64,000 bases of DNA, from positions 1 to 64,000 of the forward strand of contig NZ_JADPQG010000003.1 in NCBI RefSeq assembly GCF_015687175.1. The letters are read 5' to 3'. The stretch's first letter is position 1; every line of letters starts with the position of its first letter. This document shows positions 1-8,658 of this stretch, piece after piece. Under the pieces are notes generated by a model that made no database searches, was not told the origin of the DNA, and was given only the letters and a program-made list of their open reading frames with translations. Origin of the DNA: Reinekea sp. G2M2-21 (GTDB lineage Bacteria; Pseudomonadota; Gammaproteobacteria; Pseudomonadales; Natronospirillaceae). Made by a program: the position numbers and the translations under genes.

Positions 1-80
1 CTGCCGTTTCAGTGGTGCGTATCTTAATGATTCAAACCACCGTGTCAACCGTTATTTTTAATTTTTTTCCTTTAAAATCA
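1..80 (-). promoter_or_regulatory. Proximal rRNA-type promoter (P2) reading leftwards
   Basis: On the minus strand a -35 TTGACA (plus 43-48) is followed after 16 nt by TAAGAT (plus 21-26) and a G/C discriminator beginning ACGCACC. Directly upstream of the -35 (plus 49-80) is an A/T-rich tract resembling an UP element. It shares its layout with the promoter about 130 bp upstream. The transcript leaves the window, so the served gene is not visible; a stable RNA operon is inferred from architecture and from rrn lying next to msrQ in Pseudomonas. Confidence 0.6.
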
Positions 81-144
81 ATCACTTACAAGACTTCAAA
101 AGAAACCAAACTTCGGTTGACTTCCCTGCCGCCTCAGCAGCAGG

Positions 145-200
145 GAGGCGTATATTAAGGATTTAATTACCCGCGTCAACACCTTATTTGAAATTAGTTA
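145..200 (-). promoter_or_regulatory. Distal rRNA-type promoter (P1) reading leftwards
   Basis: On the minus strand TTGACG (plus 174-179) is followed after 16 nt by TAATAT (plus 152-157) and then an ACGCC discriminator, nearly the same layout as the promoter at 21-48. The parts form an imperfect direct repeat on the plus strand: CTGCCG, TCAG, GCGTAT and GTCAAC recur in both copies in the same order. Tandem promoters of this kind are typical of rRNA operons. Confidence 0.55.
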
Positions 201-228
201 ACATTCGCTCGGGGCATATAAAGGTAGC

Positions 229-831
229 TCAGGATCGAGGTTTTACAAGGCTGGATTTGTAGAATCTCCGAAACACTCGCTCACCGAGCAAAATCAGGAT
301 GATTGTTAAATAAACCAATGGCTCAGCCGCTGACGCTCGGCTCTGCATCCACAAATGCAGCCATGCTGCACAGACTGCTATGAAAACACCTTTATGAATG
401 ACCACCCAATTTTTTCTTAAACGCCTGACCATCCATCTCGGCGATGTAGCAGCCAAAACAAACAAACAAACCCAGGTGAACATACCAACATAGATAAATG
501 GACGTCTATATAGATCTTCAATAAACAGCGACCAGTCGAACTCAATCCACCCTGCCACGTATGTCGTTAAATGAAGCGTCCCATAGAAGAATGAATACAA
601 CCCCAGCATCCGACGATAACGCACTACCGTCTTCATGCCTAAGCGTCGCAACGGTGAGCACGCCAAAGTGACCAATAAGAAACGGAGGGCCCAAAGACCA
701 TTTTGTTGCAAATACACCTCAACCGGGTCTACCCCCAACAGACGCGGGAAGAAGAAGAACATTATCGACAAATATACGGAGGGCGCAGCCGCAGTAAGAA
801 ACACGACCCACCATAGAATTTTATTTTTCAT
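229..831 (-). CDS. msrQ: MsrQ, haem-binding membrane subunit of the MsrPQ methionine sulfoxide reductase
   Basis: A 200-residue polytopic inner-membrane protein of the ferric-reductase-like YedZ/MsrQ family. It passes electrons from the quinone pool or cytoplasmic flavin to periplasmic MsrP for repair of methionine sulfoxide. Several hydrophobic helices are visible. Conserved family features include RFLLVTLACSPLRR, the RRMLGLYSFFYGTLHL segment with a likely haem-ligand histidine, and a second histidine in VIHKGVFIAVCAAWLH. The ATG at 829-831 shares one base with the msrP stop (TGATG), indicating translational coupling. Length is normal for the family. Confidence 0.93.
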   Translation of the reverse strand: MKNKILWWVVFLTAAAPSVYLSIMFFFFPRLLGVDPVEVYLQQNGLWALRFLLVTLACSPLRRLGMKTVVRYRRMLGLYSFFYGTLHLTTYVAGWIEFDWSLFIEDLYRRPFIYVGMFTWVCLFVLAATSPRWMVRRLRKNWVVIHKGVFIAVCAAWLHLWMQSRASAAEPLVYLTIILILLGERVFRRFYKSSLVKPRS

Positions 832-1796
832 CAGTAGAAAAGCTTCAGATCCATGTCTTTGTAGAGGCCAGCAACTTCACTGTAGCCATTAAAAAGCTGA
901 GTTGGTATGCGATCGATTTTGCCATCCGCACCAAATCTTCGTTCGGTCGCCTGACTCCAACGGGGATGAGATCGTCCAGGGTTAACGTTACTATAGAAAC
1001 CATACTCGCGCGGCGCGGCAAGATTCCAGGTCGTCGGGGGTTGTTGATCGACAAATCTGATGCCGACGATGGATTTGATACTCTTAAAACCGTATTTCCA
1101 AGGGACCACCAGACGAATTGGAGCACCGTTTTGTACCGGCAGTGCTTCGCCGTACATGCCTATCGCCAGAAAAGCAAGCGGATGAAATGCTTCATCCATA
1201 CGTAGCCCTTCGACATAGGGCCATTCAATAAATGAAAAGCGATCCCTCTGCCCAGGCATTTCTTCTTTTCGGACAATTGTTTCAAAGGCAACGTATTTGG
1301 CCTTGCTGTTTGGCTGAAAACGCCGTAATAGTGATGATAACTGAATCCCAGTCCATGGCACTACCATAGACCAAGCTTCGACACAGCGAAGCCGGTAGAT
1401 GCGCTCTTCTGTTTGGCTACTGGTAACCAAATCCTCCAGAGACAAAACGCCCGGCTTATCGCAAAGCCCGGAAACGCTTATTTCCCAGGGGTAGGGATTG
1501 AAATCGCCTGCGTTTTTGACAGGATCGTCTTTGCCAGTGCCAAACTCGTAAAAATTGTTATACCGCTGAGTATCGTAAGCATCGGTGACAGAATCATCGG
1601 TGTCGACACTGCGATATACCGTTGAGTTGATTTTCCGGTTAAGCCAATTAGGTGCGTTTGCTGTTTTGGCTGCAACTAGGGGAGATATCATGCTGGTCAT
1701 TGCCAGGGCACCTGCCCCCTGCATTATTTGGCGCCGATTTAGAAACATCGACTTGGGTGTAACATGGTTTTCAGATTCGGAGAATCGACGAGTCAT
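831..1796 (-). CDS. msrP: MsrP, periplasmic molybdopterin methionine sulfoxide reductase
   Basis: A 321-residue catalytic subunit that reduces methionine sulfoxide in periplasmic proteins using a molybdopterin cofactor. The N-terminus carries a twin-arginine signal: Arg21-Arg22 in LNRRQIMQGAGALAM, followed by a hydrophobic stretch. Cys138 in LRCVEAWSM is the expected Mo ligand. The segments VPWKYGFKSIKSI and WNLAAPREYGFYSNVNP are typical of YedY/MsrP. A GGAGG Shine-Dalgarno lies about 8 nt before the ATG. It is immediately upstream of msrQ, with overlapping stop and start. Confidence 0.95.
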   Translation of the reverse strand: MTRRFSESENHVTPKSMFLNRRQIMQGAGALAMTSMISPLVAAKTANAPNWLNRKINSTVYRSVDTDDSVTDAYDTQRYNNFYEFGTGKDDPVKNAGDFNPYPWEISVSGLCDKPGVLSLEDLVTSSQTEERIYRLRCVEAWSMVVPWTGIQLSSLLRRFQPNSKAKYVAFETIVRKEEMPGQRDRFSFIEWPYVEGLRMDEAFHPLAFLAIGMYGEALPVQNGAPIRLVVPWKYGFKSIKSIVGIRFVDQQPPTTWNLAAPREYGFYSNVNPGRSHPRWSQATERRFGADGKIDRIPTQLFNGYSEVAGLYKDMDLKLFY

Positions 1797-1840
1797 AATG
1801 AGCCGCCTCCATATTTTATGATTGAGACGGCATTATGACC

Positions 1841-2623
1841 TCACTCCTGTGCGGAAGTTCCTGATTTATTTTTTTTAAGAAACCTCACCACCTCTAACAG
1901 TGGACCATGCAATGCATAAGTCAGTGCAAAGCCTAATAAAACGCGCGCTGGATCTAGCGCGATAAGGGACAGTACCAATACTATTGCCAGCAGAGCAAAA
2001 AACGGCACCCTACGTTGAGCACTGATATCTTTGAAGGAGAAGTAGCGCACAGGACTGACCATCATTATGCCAACCAAAGGCGTTAACACCACCATCAGCC
2101 AAGACACCTGCTGACCGGTGACACCAAACTCTTCTAGTGACCAGATTGTCGACCAAATTACAGCGGCACCAGCGGGACTGGCTAAACCGATAAAGTATTT
2201 TTTATCTACCTTTCCGATCTGCACATTAAACCTTGCCAGCCTTAACGCTGCACCAGCAACATAAATGAATGCAGCAACCCACCCCGCTTTATCCATGCCA
2301 CTCAATGACCATTGAAAGGCCAAAATAGCCGGTGCCAGACCAAAAGCAATAATATCAGACATACTGTCATACTGTGCGCCAAACTCAGATTGCGTATGTG
2401 TCATACGGGCAACACGACCATCGGCACCATCCAGTAACTGTGCAATGAAGATTGCTATACAGGCTTTGGCAAAATCTCCATTTATGGAAGCGATAATCGC
2501 GTAAAAGCCAGCAAACAAAGCGCTCGTGGTTAACAGGTTTGGTATCAGGTAAACCCCACGGCGATGATGTGACTCAGCTTGGGGACTCAAGCCGGTTTCG
2601 TTTTGTTCAGACTGTTGTGACAT
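1841..2623 (-). CDS. pssA: CDP-diacylglycerol-serine O-phosphatidyltransferase
   Basis: A 260-residue integral membrane enzyme that makes phosphatidylserine, precursor of phosphatidylethanolamine, from CDP-diacylglycerol and serine. The CDP-alcohol phosphotransferase signature DG-x2-AR-x8-G-x3-D-x3-D is intact, running from DGRVAR to GAQYDSMSD at about residues 68-92. Several membrane helices follow. This is the PssA subclass II type, not the E. coli phospholipase-D-like type. The ATG directly abuts the ilvY stop (TAAATG), so the two are co-transcribed. In Pseudomonas pssA sits next to ilvC. Confidence 0.94.
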   Translation of the reverse strand: MSQQSEQNETGLSPQAESHHRRGVYLIPNLLTTSALFAGFYAIIASINGDFAKACIAIFIAQLLDGADGRVARMTHTQSEFGAQYDSMSDIIAFGLAPAILAFQWSLSGMDKAGWVAAFIYVAGAALRLARFNVQIGKVDKKYFIGLASPAGAAVIWSTIWSLEEFGVTGQQVSWLMVVLTPLVGIMMVSPVRYFSFKDISAQRRVPFFALLAIVLVLSLIALDPARVLLGFALTYALHGPLLEVVRFLKKNKSGTSAQE

Positions 2624-3520
2624 TTAACCTATCTCTTGCTGAATTTTCTGTGCTGTTTTCCAGAATGCGTTAACCAATGGGTCCTGCAAGCGCCGATTCA
2701 GGACGCAAACACCGACATCAAAGGGCTGGAGTTTTTTATCGACATCGATAGTTTTGATCTTTTGCTGGAGCGGGCTGTTTTCCAAAACCAACTTGGGCAC
2801 AACACCTACGCCCAAGCCTAAACCCACCATCGCTACAATCGCTTCGTGGCCGGCCACCTGCGCGTATATGTTTGGCTTAACGCTTTGAGATCGAAACCAA
2901 TGGTCCAGTCGTTTACGGGCTAAACCAAATTCCGACATCACGAAAGGGACTTGCCCCCAAGGAATCGGGTTTTGATCAAGCAATGCCGTTATCGGTCCTT
3001 CCACTGCCGGAGCAATAAACTCTAGCGATGTTTCAACCAATGATTTAAACAACAAAGGGTTCGGAAGTTGGTCAGGCAATGGCGCAACGGCGATATCGGC
3101 TTCATCATCCATTACTTTCTGAATGGCCTGAGCTGCGTCGCCGGTTTCCAGGATTACTTCAATATTGGGGAATTCTGAGCGAAACAATGTCAATAACTCT
3201 GACATGAATGAATAAGTCGCCGTAACAGAGCAATACAGCCTGATTTGGCCAGTCAGCTCAATAGGATTATTCTTCAAACGGTGCTTCAAATCCTGCCAAT
3301 GTGCCAGAGTCGCTTCAGCGAACTCCCTAAATTGTCGACCTGCCTGAGTCAAGACGACGGTCCGGTTATCCCGTTCAAACAGCGTCGCACCCAATTCATC
3401 TTCCAGTCTGGCAATACTACGGCTCAGCGTTGAAGGGCTGACATGCATGGCTTCTGATGTTTTACCGTAATGCAGAGTCTGGGATAAATGTATAAATTGA
3501 CGTAATGCCCGTAGATCCAT
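2624..3520 (-). CDS. ilvY: IlvY, LysR-type activator of ilvC
   Basis: A 298-residue LysR-family regulator. The N-terminal winged helix (residues 1-65) contains AMHVSPSTLSRSIARLEDELG and LFERDNRTVVLTQAG, very close to E. coli IlvY. The C-terminal effector domain contains GHEAIVAMVGLGLGVGVVPKLVLENSP, again IlvY-like. In enterobacteria IlvY binds acetolactate or acetohydroxybutyrate and activates the divergent ilvC. Here ilvC points the same way relative to ilvY but is about 2.8 kb off, with two signalling genes between. A candidate IlvY site sits 47 bp before this start. Confidence 0.9.
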   Translation of the reverse strand: MDLRALRQFIHLSQTLHYGKTSEAMHVSPSTLSRSIARLEDELGATLFERDNRTVVLTQAGRQFREFAEATLAHWQDLKHRLKNNPIELTGQIRLYCSVTATYSFMSELLTLFRSEFPNIEVILETGDAAQAIQKVMDDEADIAVAPLPDQLPNPLLFKSLVETSLEFIAPAVEGPITALLDQNPIPWGQVPFVMSEFGLARKRLDHWFRSQSVKPNIYAQVAGHEAIVAMVGLGLGVGVVPKLVLENSPLQQKIKTIDVDKKLQPFDVGVCVLNRRLQDPLVNAFWKTAQKIQQEIG

Positions 3521-3566
3521 ATTCCCCTCCTAATTATTCAGCGAATTATGGCATGTCATAGATTAC

Positions 3567-3583
3567 GTTGCAGCATTTGCAAC
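3567..3583. promoter_or_regulatory. Candidate IlvY operator
   Basis: A perfect inverted repeat, GTTGCA-GCATT-TGCAAC, lies between ilvY and the solute-binding protein gene. It also reads as two TTGCA units 9 nt apart, which fits the TTGCAA-repeat pattern known for IlvY boxes. It sits 47 bp upstream of the ilvY ATG, a usual place for LysR autoregulation. Binding is inferred, not shown. Confidence 0.5.
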
Positions 3584-3704
3584 AATATTTCGTTTAAAAT
3601 TGTTCCGCAGGATCATCCAGGAGGTAAAAAGGCAACTCGGATTTTGAAATTCGCTTTGATCTGAACTAAGTTCAATGAAGTTACCTACGTGAGATACCCA
3701 CCCC

Positions 3705-4502
3705 ATGAATGCCTATCGTCGTATTATGTCATTGGCATTATTCTTAATTTCCGGTTTGGTTATGACCTGTCATGCCGACACCTTAGCGATCGTAGGTGAC
3801 GATAAAGCAAAGCCAAAGAATTGGTTGGACTCTACAGGGCAACCCAGGGGCATTATGATAGACCTACTGAACGACGTGTCGAATCGAACAGGAATTGAAT
3901 TCACGTATGATCTTTCACCCTGGAACCGAGCCTTTACCCTCAGTTCAAATGGGAAAGGCGCGATTATCGGCTTTTCCAAAACCGCAGAAAGACAGCAGCT
4001 GTGGGACTTCTCGGAACCGATGTACACAGATGAACTGGTAATCGTCACCACCAAGGCAAAGACCTTTGATTTTACCGGGCTGGCCAGCCTGACCGGAAAA
4101 CGACTCGCGATCAAAAAAGGCAGTTCTTATGGTGATGACTTTGAGATAGCACGTAAAAACGGGGACATCGCCATTGTCGAGTCCACTGACCGAGCAGGAC
4201 AGATGCGCATGCTGGAGTTAAACAGGGTCGACGCAGTACTAATCAGCCCCGGTCGGGTGGCATTAGAGACTGTTATCGCAGAAAACGAGTGGTTATCAGA
4301 GCATCGTGACGATTTTATCATCCTGCCCCGCGCCTATAAGAAAGATTTAAATTATCTGGGCATTCCAAAAAGCATGGGCAAATCCTATTTGCTCCGAGAC
4401 ATTAACAAAGCGTTGCTAGACATGAGAAAAGACGGTACTTATCAAGCGATTGTTGATAAGAATATCCAAGCTGTTCTTGATCAACTGACGAATAGTCGAT
4501 AA
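3705..4502 (+). CDS. Periplasmic solute-binding protein (family 3-like), probable sensor partner
   Basis: A 265-residue secreted protein. Residues 1-24 form a Sec signal peptide ending near TCHA. The rest is a bacterial family-3 extracellular solute-binding domain, as in amino-acid ABC systems: GIMIDLLNDVSNRTGIEFTYDLSPWNRAF, AIIGFSKTAERQQLWDFSEPMYTDE and GKRLAIKKGSSYGDDFE. No permease or ATPase gene is near. It ends 9 nt before a membrane histidine kinase on the same strand, so it may deliver ligand information to that kinase rather than serve transport. The ligand is unknown. Confidence 0.85.
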   Translation: MNAYRRIMSLALFLISGLVMTCHADTLAIVGDDKAKPKNWLDSTGQPRGIMIDLLNDVSNRTGIEFTYDLSPWNRAFTLSSNGKGAIIGFSKTAERQQLWDFSEPMYTDELVIVTTKAKTFDFTGLASLTGKRLAIKKGSSYGDDFEIARKNGDIAIVESTDRAGQMRMLELNRVDAVLISPGRVALETVIAENEWLSEHRDDFIILPRAYKKDLNYLGIPKSMGKSYLLRDINKALLDMRKDGTYQAIVDKNIQAVLDQLTNSR

Positions 4503-4511
4503 GAAAAATAC

Positions 4512-6104
4512 ATGTCCAATTCAAATAATGACAAAACAAGTAATCGCCTACGTTGGTTTCTATCCAGCGTGGTGGTCGGTTCTATTATTATCCCGGCATT
4601 TATTGTCGGCACTATCGAAATCACATTCCGATTCAACGCAGAAATAAACGATCGCAGCACCAAAGAAGCGACAGCCTTGATGGAAGTGTTGAAAGAAGGT
4701 CTCAATCCGCCTTTGTGGTCATTCATTCCTGAAAACGCAGAACACCTTATTGACGGTGTCGCCCTAAACTCAGCGGTAAATCGCATTACTGTGACTGATG
4801 CCCTGGGCGATCTCTTTGTTGATTACTATCGAGTTGGCTATACCCCAGAACCAGACGCACTGACGTTAACCGACAATGTGGTTCGTGAAGAAAAAATCAT
4901 AGGCAAGATAGAACTCGAATACAGCTTACAACCGGCACGTACGCAAGCCCGGCTCGAAACGCAACAAGTTCTGATCATCACCACCGCACAGGTATTGCTG
5001 TCGTTAACCGTTATTTTGTTCATCATTAATCGTCGAGTGAACAAACCGCTGGCTAAACTTAAGGAGTTCGCACACGAAGTGGCCAGAAAGAATTTCGATG
5101 CAAATATCACGACTGTGCACGACGATGAGTTTTCGGATTTGGCCGATGAGCTCGATTTTATGAAAGTTGCCTTGAAAGAGTCGTTTGACCACTTAGAAGA
5201 TCGCGTAAAGCAGCGCACTGAAGACTTAACACGGGTCAATAAAGAGCTAACCGAAACCGTACAACGACTGGAAGACGCGAAAGACAGCCTGGTTCAGACT
5301 GAGAAACTGGCTGCGCTCGGTGCTCTGGTCGCAGGCGTTTCCCATGAACTCAACACCCCGATTGGCAACGGCCGGGTCATGTCTTCGTCACTGTATGAAA
5401 CAGCGAAACAGCTGAAGGCTAACTTCGAAAATGGAAAAATGACCAAAAGCCAATTCGAAAGCGCACTGGATGAGATACTGCAGGGGGCGAACCTGATTGA
5501 AAGGAACCTTCTGAAAGCCGTCAATCTGGTTCAGAGCTTTAAAAAAATCGCAGTCGATCGCACCAGCGACAGTCGACGGGTGTTTAAAATCAACGAATTC
5601 ATCCATGAGATTGAGTCAACACTTCACCATATCTTCAAATCGAAACCTTATGAACTGGTTGTTGATCTTGAAGAACAGGACGCCGAGCTGAACTCCTTTC
5701 CTGGCGTACTCAGCCAGATCATTTCAAACCTGATCAACAATTCCATCATGCATGGATTCGAAAATCAGTCCACGGGCACCGTCACTGTGTCGACCCGAAG
5801 CCAAGGGAGTTCGATAGACATTACCGTAAGTGACGATGGAATCGGCATGACAGATGACGTTAAAAAACGCATCTTTGAACCTTTCTTCACCACCAAAATG
5901 GGCAAAGGTGGCAGCGGCTTGGGCATGCATATCGTGCACAACCTAACCACTGTCTCGTTGGGCGGCCAACTCAACGTGCAATCTGAAGAAGGAAAAGGGA
6001 CAACGGTGACCTTGAGCATTCCGCTCCAGGCACCCACAACAGACAAGGAAAAATCGGAAGCCAAAAAGGCACAACAAAGTCCGCCACCCTCGTCAACAAA
6101 CTAA
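4512..6104 (+). CDS. Membrane-bound sensor histidine kinase, orphan
   Basis: A 530-residue kinase. A membrane helix at about 14-36 is followed by a periplasmic domain of about 110 residues, a second helix at about 150-172, a HAMP domain starting NKPLAKLKEFAHEVA, and a coiled coil. The dimerisation helix has His278 in VAGVSHELNTPIGNG. The ATPase domain shows LINNSIMHGFEN (N box), VSDDGIGM (G1) and GGSGLGMHIV (G2). The hydrophilic tail is rich in Lys, Gln, Pro and Ser. No response regulator gene is adjacent. Spacing to the upstream solute-binding protein gene is 9 nt, indicating one transcript. Confidence 0.92.
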   Translation: MSNSNNDKTSNRLRWFLSSVVVGSIIIPAFIVGTIEITFRFNAEINDRSTKEATALMEVLKEGLNPPLWSFIPENAEHLIDGVALNSAVNRITVTDALGDLFVDYYRVGYTPEPDALTLTDNVVREEKIIGKIELEYSLQPARTQARLETQQVLIITTAQVLLSLTVILFIINRRVNKPLAKLKEFAHEVARKNFDANITTVHDDEFSDLADELDFMKVALKESFDHLEDRVKQRTEDLTRVNKELTETVQRLEDAKDSLVQTEKLAALGALVAGVSHELNTPIGNGRVMSSSLYETAKQLKANFENGKMTKSQFESALDEILQGANLIERNLLKAVNLVQSFKKIAVDRTSDSRRVFKINEFIHEIESTLHHIFKSKPYELVVDLEEQDAELNSFPGVLSQIISNLINNSIMHGFENQSTGTVTVSTRSQGSSIDITVSDDGIGMTDDVKKRIFEPFFTTKMGKGGSGLGMHIVHNLTTVSLGGQLNVQSEEGKGTTVTLSIPLQAPTTDKEKSEAKKAQQSPPPSSTN

Positions 6105-6357
6105 ATCGCTGTTGAAACAACATCTGCGACACTCTGTTACAAAACCGCAATGACGGAAAACTAGTTAATTTGGCCTTAGAATGCGATCAATATCTGACCA
6201 TTTCGCCGCAAATACCGGCAATCCACACTAAAACTGATTCAAGTCAGTTTTTGCAACACTTGATTGCCAACAATTCATTTTAAGCAACACCATCCTTTGG
6301 TTAGACTGCGCTTTAACCGTGGTATGAAACCACTTCCAGATTTTTATAGGTAACAGA
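6105..6357 (+). promoter_or_regulatory. ilvC upstream region
   Basis: This 253-bp gap holds TTGCAA at 6251-6256 and TTGCCAA at 6264-6270, which resemble parts of an IlvY site but at 13-nt rather than 9-nt spacing. A small inverted repeat GTGGT/ACCAC lies at about 6319-6333. AGGT lies 7 nt before the ilvC ATG as a Shine-Dalgarno. I see no convincing -35/-10 pair. Confidence 0.3.
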
Positions 6358-7842
6358 ATGAGTAACTATTTCAACACCCTGAATTTACGCGAGCAATTGG
6401 CTCAGTTAGGCCAATGCCGTTTCATGGACCGCAGTGAATTTGCCGATGAATGTGATTTTTTGAAAGGCAAAAAGGTCGTGATAGTCGGTTGTGGCGCGCA
6501 GGGTCTTAACCAGGGTTTGAACATGCGCGACTCTGGTTTGGATGTTTCTTATGCCTTGCGTCAAGCAGCCATCGATGAGAAGCGTCAAAGCTGGAAAAAC
6601 GCCAATGAAAATGGCTTTAACGTGGGCTCATACGAAGACCTGATTCCAACGGCCGATCTGGTCGTTAACCTCACTCCAGATAAACAGCACTCTTCTGTGG
6701 TCAATGCAGTTATGCCGCTCATGAAGCAAGGGGCTGCGCTGGGTTATTCTCACGGCTTCAATATTGTTGAAGAAGGCCTGAAAGTTCGTGAAGACATTAC
6801 GGTCGTCATGGTTGCACCTAAGTGTCCTGGTACCGAAGTGCGTGAAGAATACAAGCGCGGTTTTGGGGTGCCTACCCTGATTGCCGTACACCCGGAAAAT
6901 GACCCAAAAGGCGAAGGTATGGCAATCGCTAAGGCATGGGCAGCAGCAACGGGCGGCCATCGCGCCGGTGTCTTGCAAAGCTCTTTTGTTGCCGAAGTTA
7001 AGTCAGACCTGATGGGTGAACAAACCATTCTGTGTGGCATGTTGCAAGCTGGTTCGATTCTATGCTTTGACAAAATGGTCGCTGATGGCATTGACAGCAC
7101 CTATGCTGCGAAACTTGTTCAATATGGTTGGGAAACCGTTACCGAAGCCTTAAAACTGGGCGGTATCACCAACATGATGGATCGTTTAGACAACCCATCT
7201 AAGTTGCGTGCATTTGAGCTGTCAGAAGAAATGAAAGACATCATGCGTCCGTTGTTCCGCAAACACCAAGACGACATCATCAGCGGTGCATTTTCGTCTG
7301 GCATGATGGCGGATTGGGCAGCAAATGATAAAGATCTGTTGAACTGGCGTGAAGAAACCGGCAAAACAGCCTTTGAGCAAGCCCCTGAAGTGGCTAATGA
7401 TCTGGATGAGCAGGAATACTTTGATAAGGGTATTTTGATGGTTGCCATGGTGAAGGCCGGTGTTGAGTTGGCTTTCGAAACCATGGTTGAGAGCGGCATT
7501 ATCGAAGAGAGTGCTTACTATGAATCTCTGCACGAGCTGCCGTTGATTGCCAACACCATTGCCCGTAAAAAATTGTACGAAATGAATGTGGTCATCAGCG
7601 ACACCGCTGAATATGGGAATTACTTATTCGCCAATGCGGCGATTCCTTTGCTGGCCGACACTATCATGCCAAAGGTAACAACAGAGGTTATCGGTAAGGG
7701 CTTGAACAGCAAGTCTAACTCTGTAGACAACCTGGCGCTGGTCAAAGCCAATGAAGCCATCCGCAACCACCCTATTGAATACATTGGTGAAGAGTTACGT
7801 GGTTATATGACTGACATGAAACGAATTGTAGAAGTTTCCTGA
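6358..7842 (+). CDS. ilvC: Ketol-acid reductoisomerase, class II
   Basis: A 494-residue NADPH-dependent enzyme converting acetolactate and acetohydroxybutyrate to the dihydroxy acids of valine/leucine and isoleucine synthesis. [23 protein letters not shown] (residues 38-60) is the Rossmann loop. The active-site regions [14 protein letters not shown] and [17 protein letters not shown] are clear. The length and duplicated C-terminal knotted domain mark the long enterobacterial class II form, whereas Pseudomonas uses the 338-residue class I enzyme. A strong terminator follows. Confidence 0.97.
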   Translation: MSNYFNTLNLREQLAQLGQCRFMDRSEFADECDFLKGKKVVIVGCGAQGLNQGLNMRDSGLDVSYALRQAAIDEKRQSWKNANENGFNVGSYEDLIPTADLVVNLTPDKQHSSVVNAVMPLMKQGAALGYSHGFNIVEEGLKVREDITVVMVAPKCPGTEVREEYKRGFGVPTLIAVHPENDPKGEGMAIAKAWAAATGGHRAGVLQSSFVAEVKSDLMGEQTILCGMLQAGSILCFDKMVADGIDSTYAAKLVQYGWETVTEALKLGGITNMMDRLDNPSKLRAFELSEEMKDIMRPLFRKHQDDIISGAFSSGMMADWAANDKDLLNWREETGKTAFEQAPEVANDLDEQEYFDKGILMVAMVKAGVELAFETMVESGIIEESAYYESLHELPLIANTIARKKLYEMNVVISDTAEYGNYLFANAAIPLLADTIMPKVTTEVIGKGLNSKSNSVDNLALVKANEAIRNHPIEYIGEELRGYMTDMKRIVEVS

Positions 7843-7885
7843 CAGTTAACGATCTCAGTGAGGTCCCCAAAAGGGAGTGAGCGTT

Positions 7886-7912
7886 AGCCCGCACATTGTG
7901 CGGGCTTTTTTT
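7886..7912 (+). terminator. Rho-independent terminator of ilvC
   Basis: A perfect 9-bp stem, AGCCCGCAC with its complement, closes a 3-nt ATT loop and is followed by a run of seven T. It lies 44 bp after the ilvC stop and just before the end of the convergent cNMP-domain gene. There is no T-run on the opposite strand, so it acts on ilvC. Confidence 0.9.
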
Positions 7913-7918
7913 GCCTGA

Positions 7919-8653
7919 CTATTCTGTCATCCGCTTGTTCGCACGCTCAATTTGCTGAGCCATGGTCTCCATAGTCGACAACACCAACTCAGGTCGGGTT
8001 TCGATCAGTGAGCGAAACTTGTCATACGCCACACGCACTGCTGAACAGGGGCCGTCAGCTACCACCGTGGCAGTGCGCGTTGTTTTCAACAACATGGCCT
8101 GCAATCCTATGATTTCGTTCTCTTTGGCCACACCTACCTGCTTCCCCTGCACGGTGACCTTGGCTTTACCTTGTATCAAGGTATAAACGGAATCGGCACT
8201 TTCGCCCTCTTTAATGATTTCCTCACCAGATTTAAAGAATTCAAAACCCGGCATGGGATCTGGCGGTACCTGAGTATTGTGGTTTAACAGGCTCATGACC
8301 AGGTCACTAAACCCATGAATAACACTCGGTATCACGGCTTGAGGGACGCCCTTCCAGGTCCAGACATCCAAAGTCACGGCGCCTTCCTGATACCACTGCA
8401 TCACGCCACCTGGATATCCCAACCAACAATCACCGGACTCTAGGGCCATAACGCGGTTATCGTCCATCTTCAATCCAATCAGGCCATCCACAACACGAAC
8501 CAGCGCCCAATCTTCTGCCGGTGTTTCCGCCAACTCTTCCCGCTTGAAGACCATCCGTGTCGACTTTCCCGCATCAAAGTTCTTTAACGCAAAAAATTGT
8601 TGAGTTTGAGCTTTGTGAATCCAGCTTTCGGGATGTTTAACCATCAATAACAT
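7919..8653 (-). CDS. Cyclic-nucleotide-binding-domain protein without DNA-binding domain
   Basis: A 244-residue cytoplasmic protein. The C-terminal half (about 135-240) is a Crp/Fnr-type cNMP-binding beta-roll: FFKSGEEIIKEGESADSVYTLIQGKAKVTVQGKQVG, then NEIIGLQAMLLKTTRTATVVADGPCSAVRV. The N-terminal half looks like a second, degenerate beta-roll. No helix-turn-helix follows, so it is not a transcription factor of the CRP type. It starts 5 bp after the stop of the EAL-HDOD gene, so both probably form one signalling operon. The ligand and target are unknown. Confidence 0.75.
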   Translation of the reverse strand: MLLMVKHPESWIHKAQTQQFFALKNFDAGKSTRMVFKREELAETPAEDWALVRVVDGLIGLKMDDNRVMALESGDCWLGYPGGVMQWYQEGAVTLDVWTWKGVPQAVIPSVIHGFSDLVMSLLNHNTQVPPDPMPGFEFFKSGEEIIKEGESADSVYTLIQGKAKVTVQGKQVGVAKENEIIGLQAMLLKTTRTATVVADGPCSAVRVAYDKFRSLIETRPELVLSTMETMAQQIERANKRMTE

Positions 8654-8658
8654 AGCGG

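Noticed and set aside
5004-6064. Several minus-strand frames under the histidine kinase
   Set aside because: All lie opposite a clear kinase frame with full motifs; they are shadows.
7919-8653. CRP/FNR transcription factor
   Set aside because: The beta-roll is at the C-terminus and no helix-turn-helix follows.
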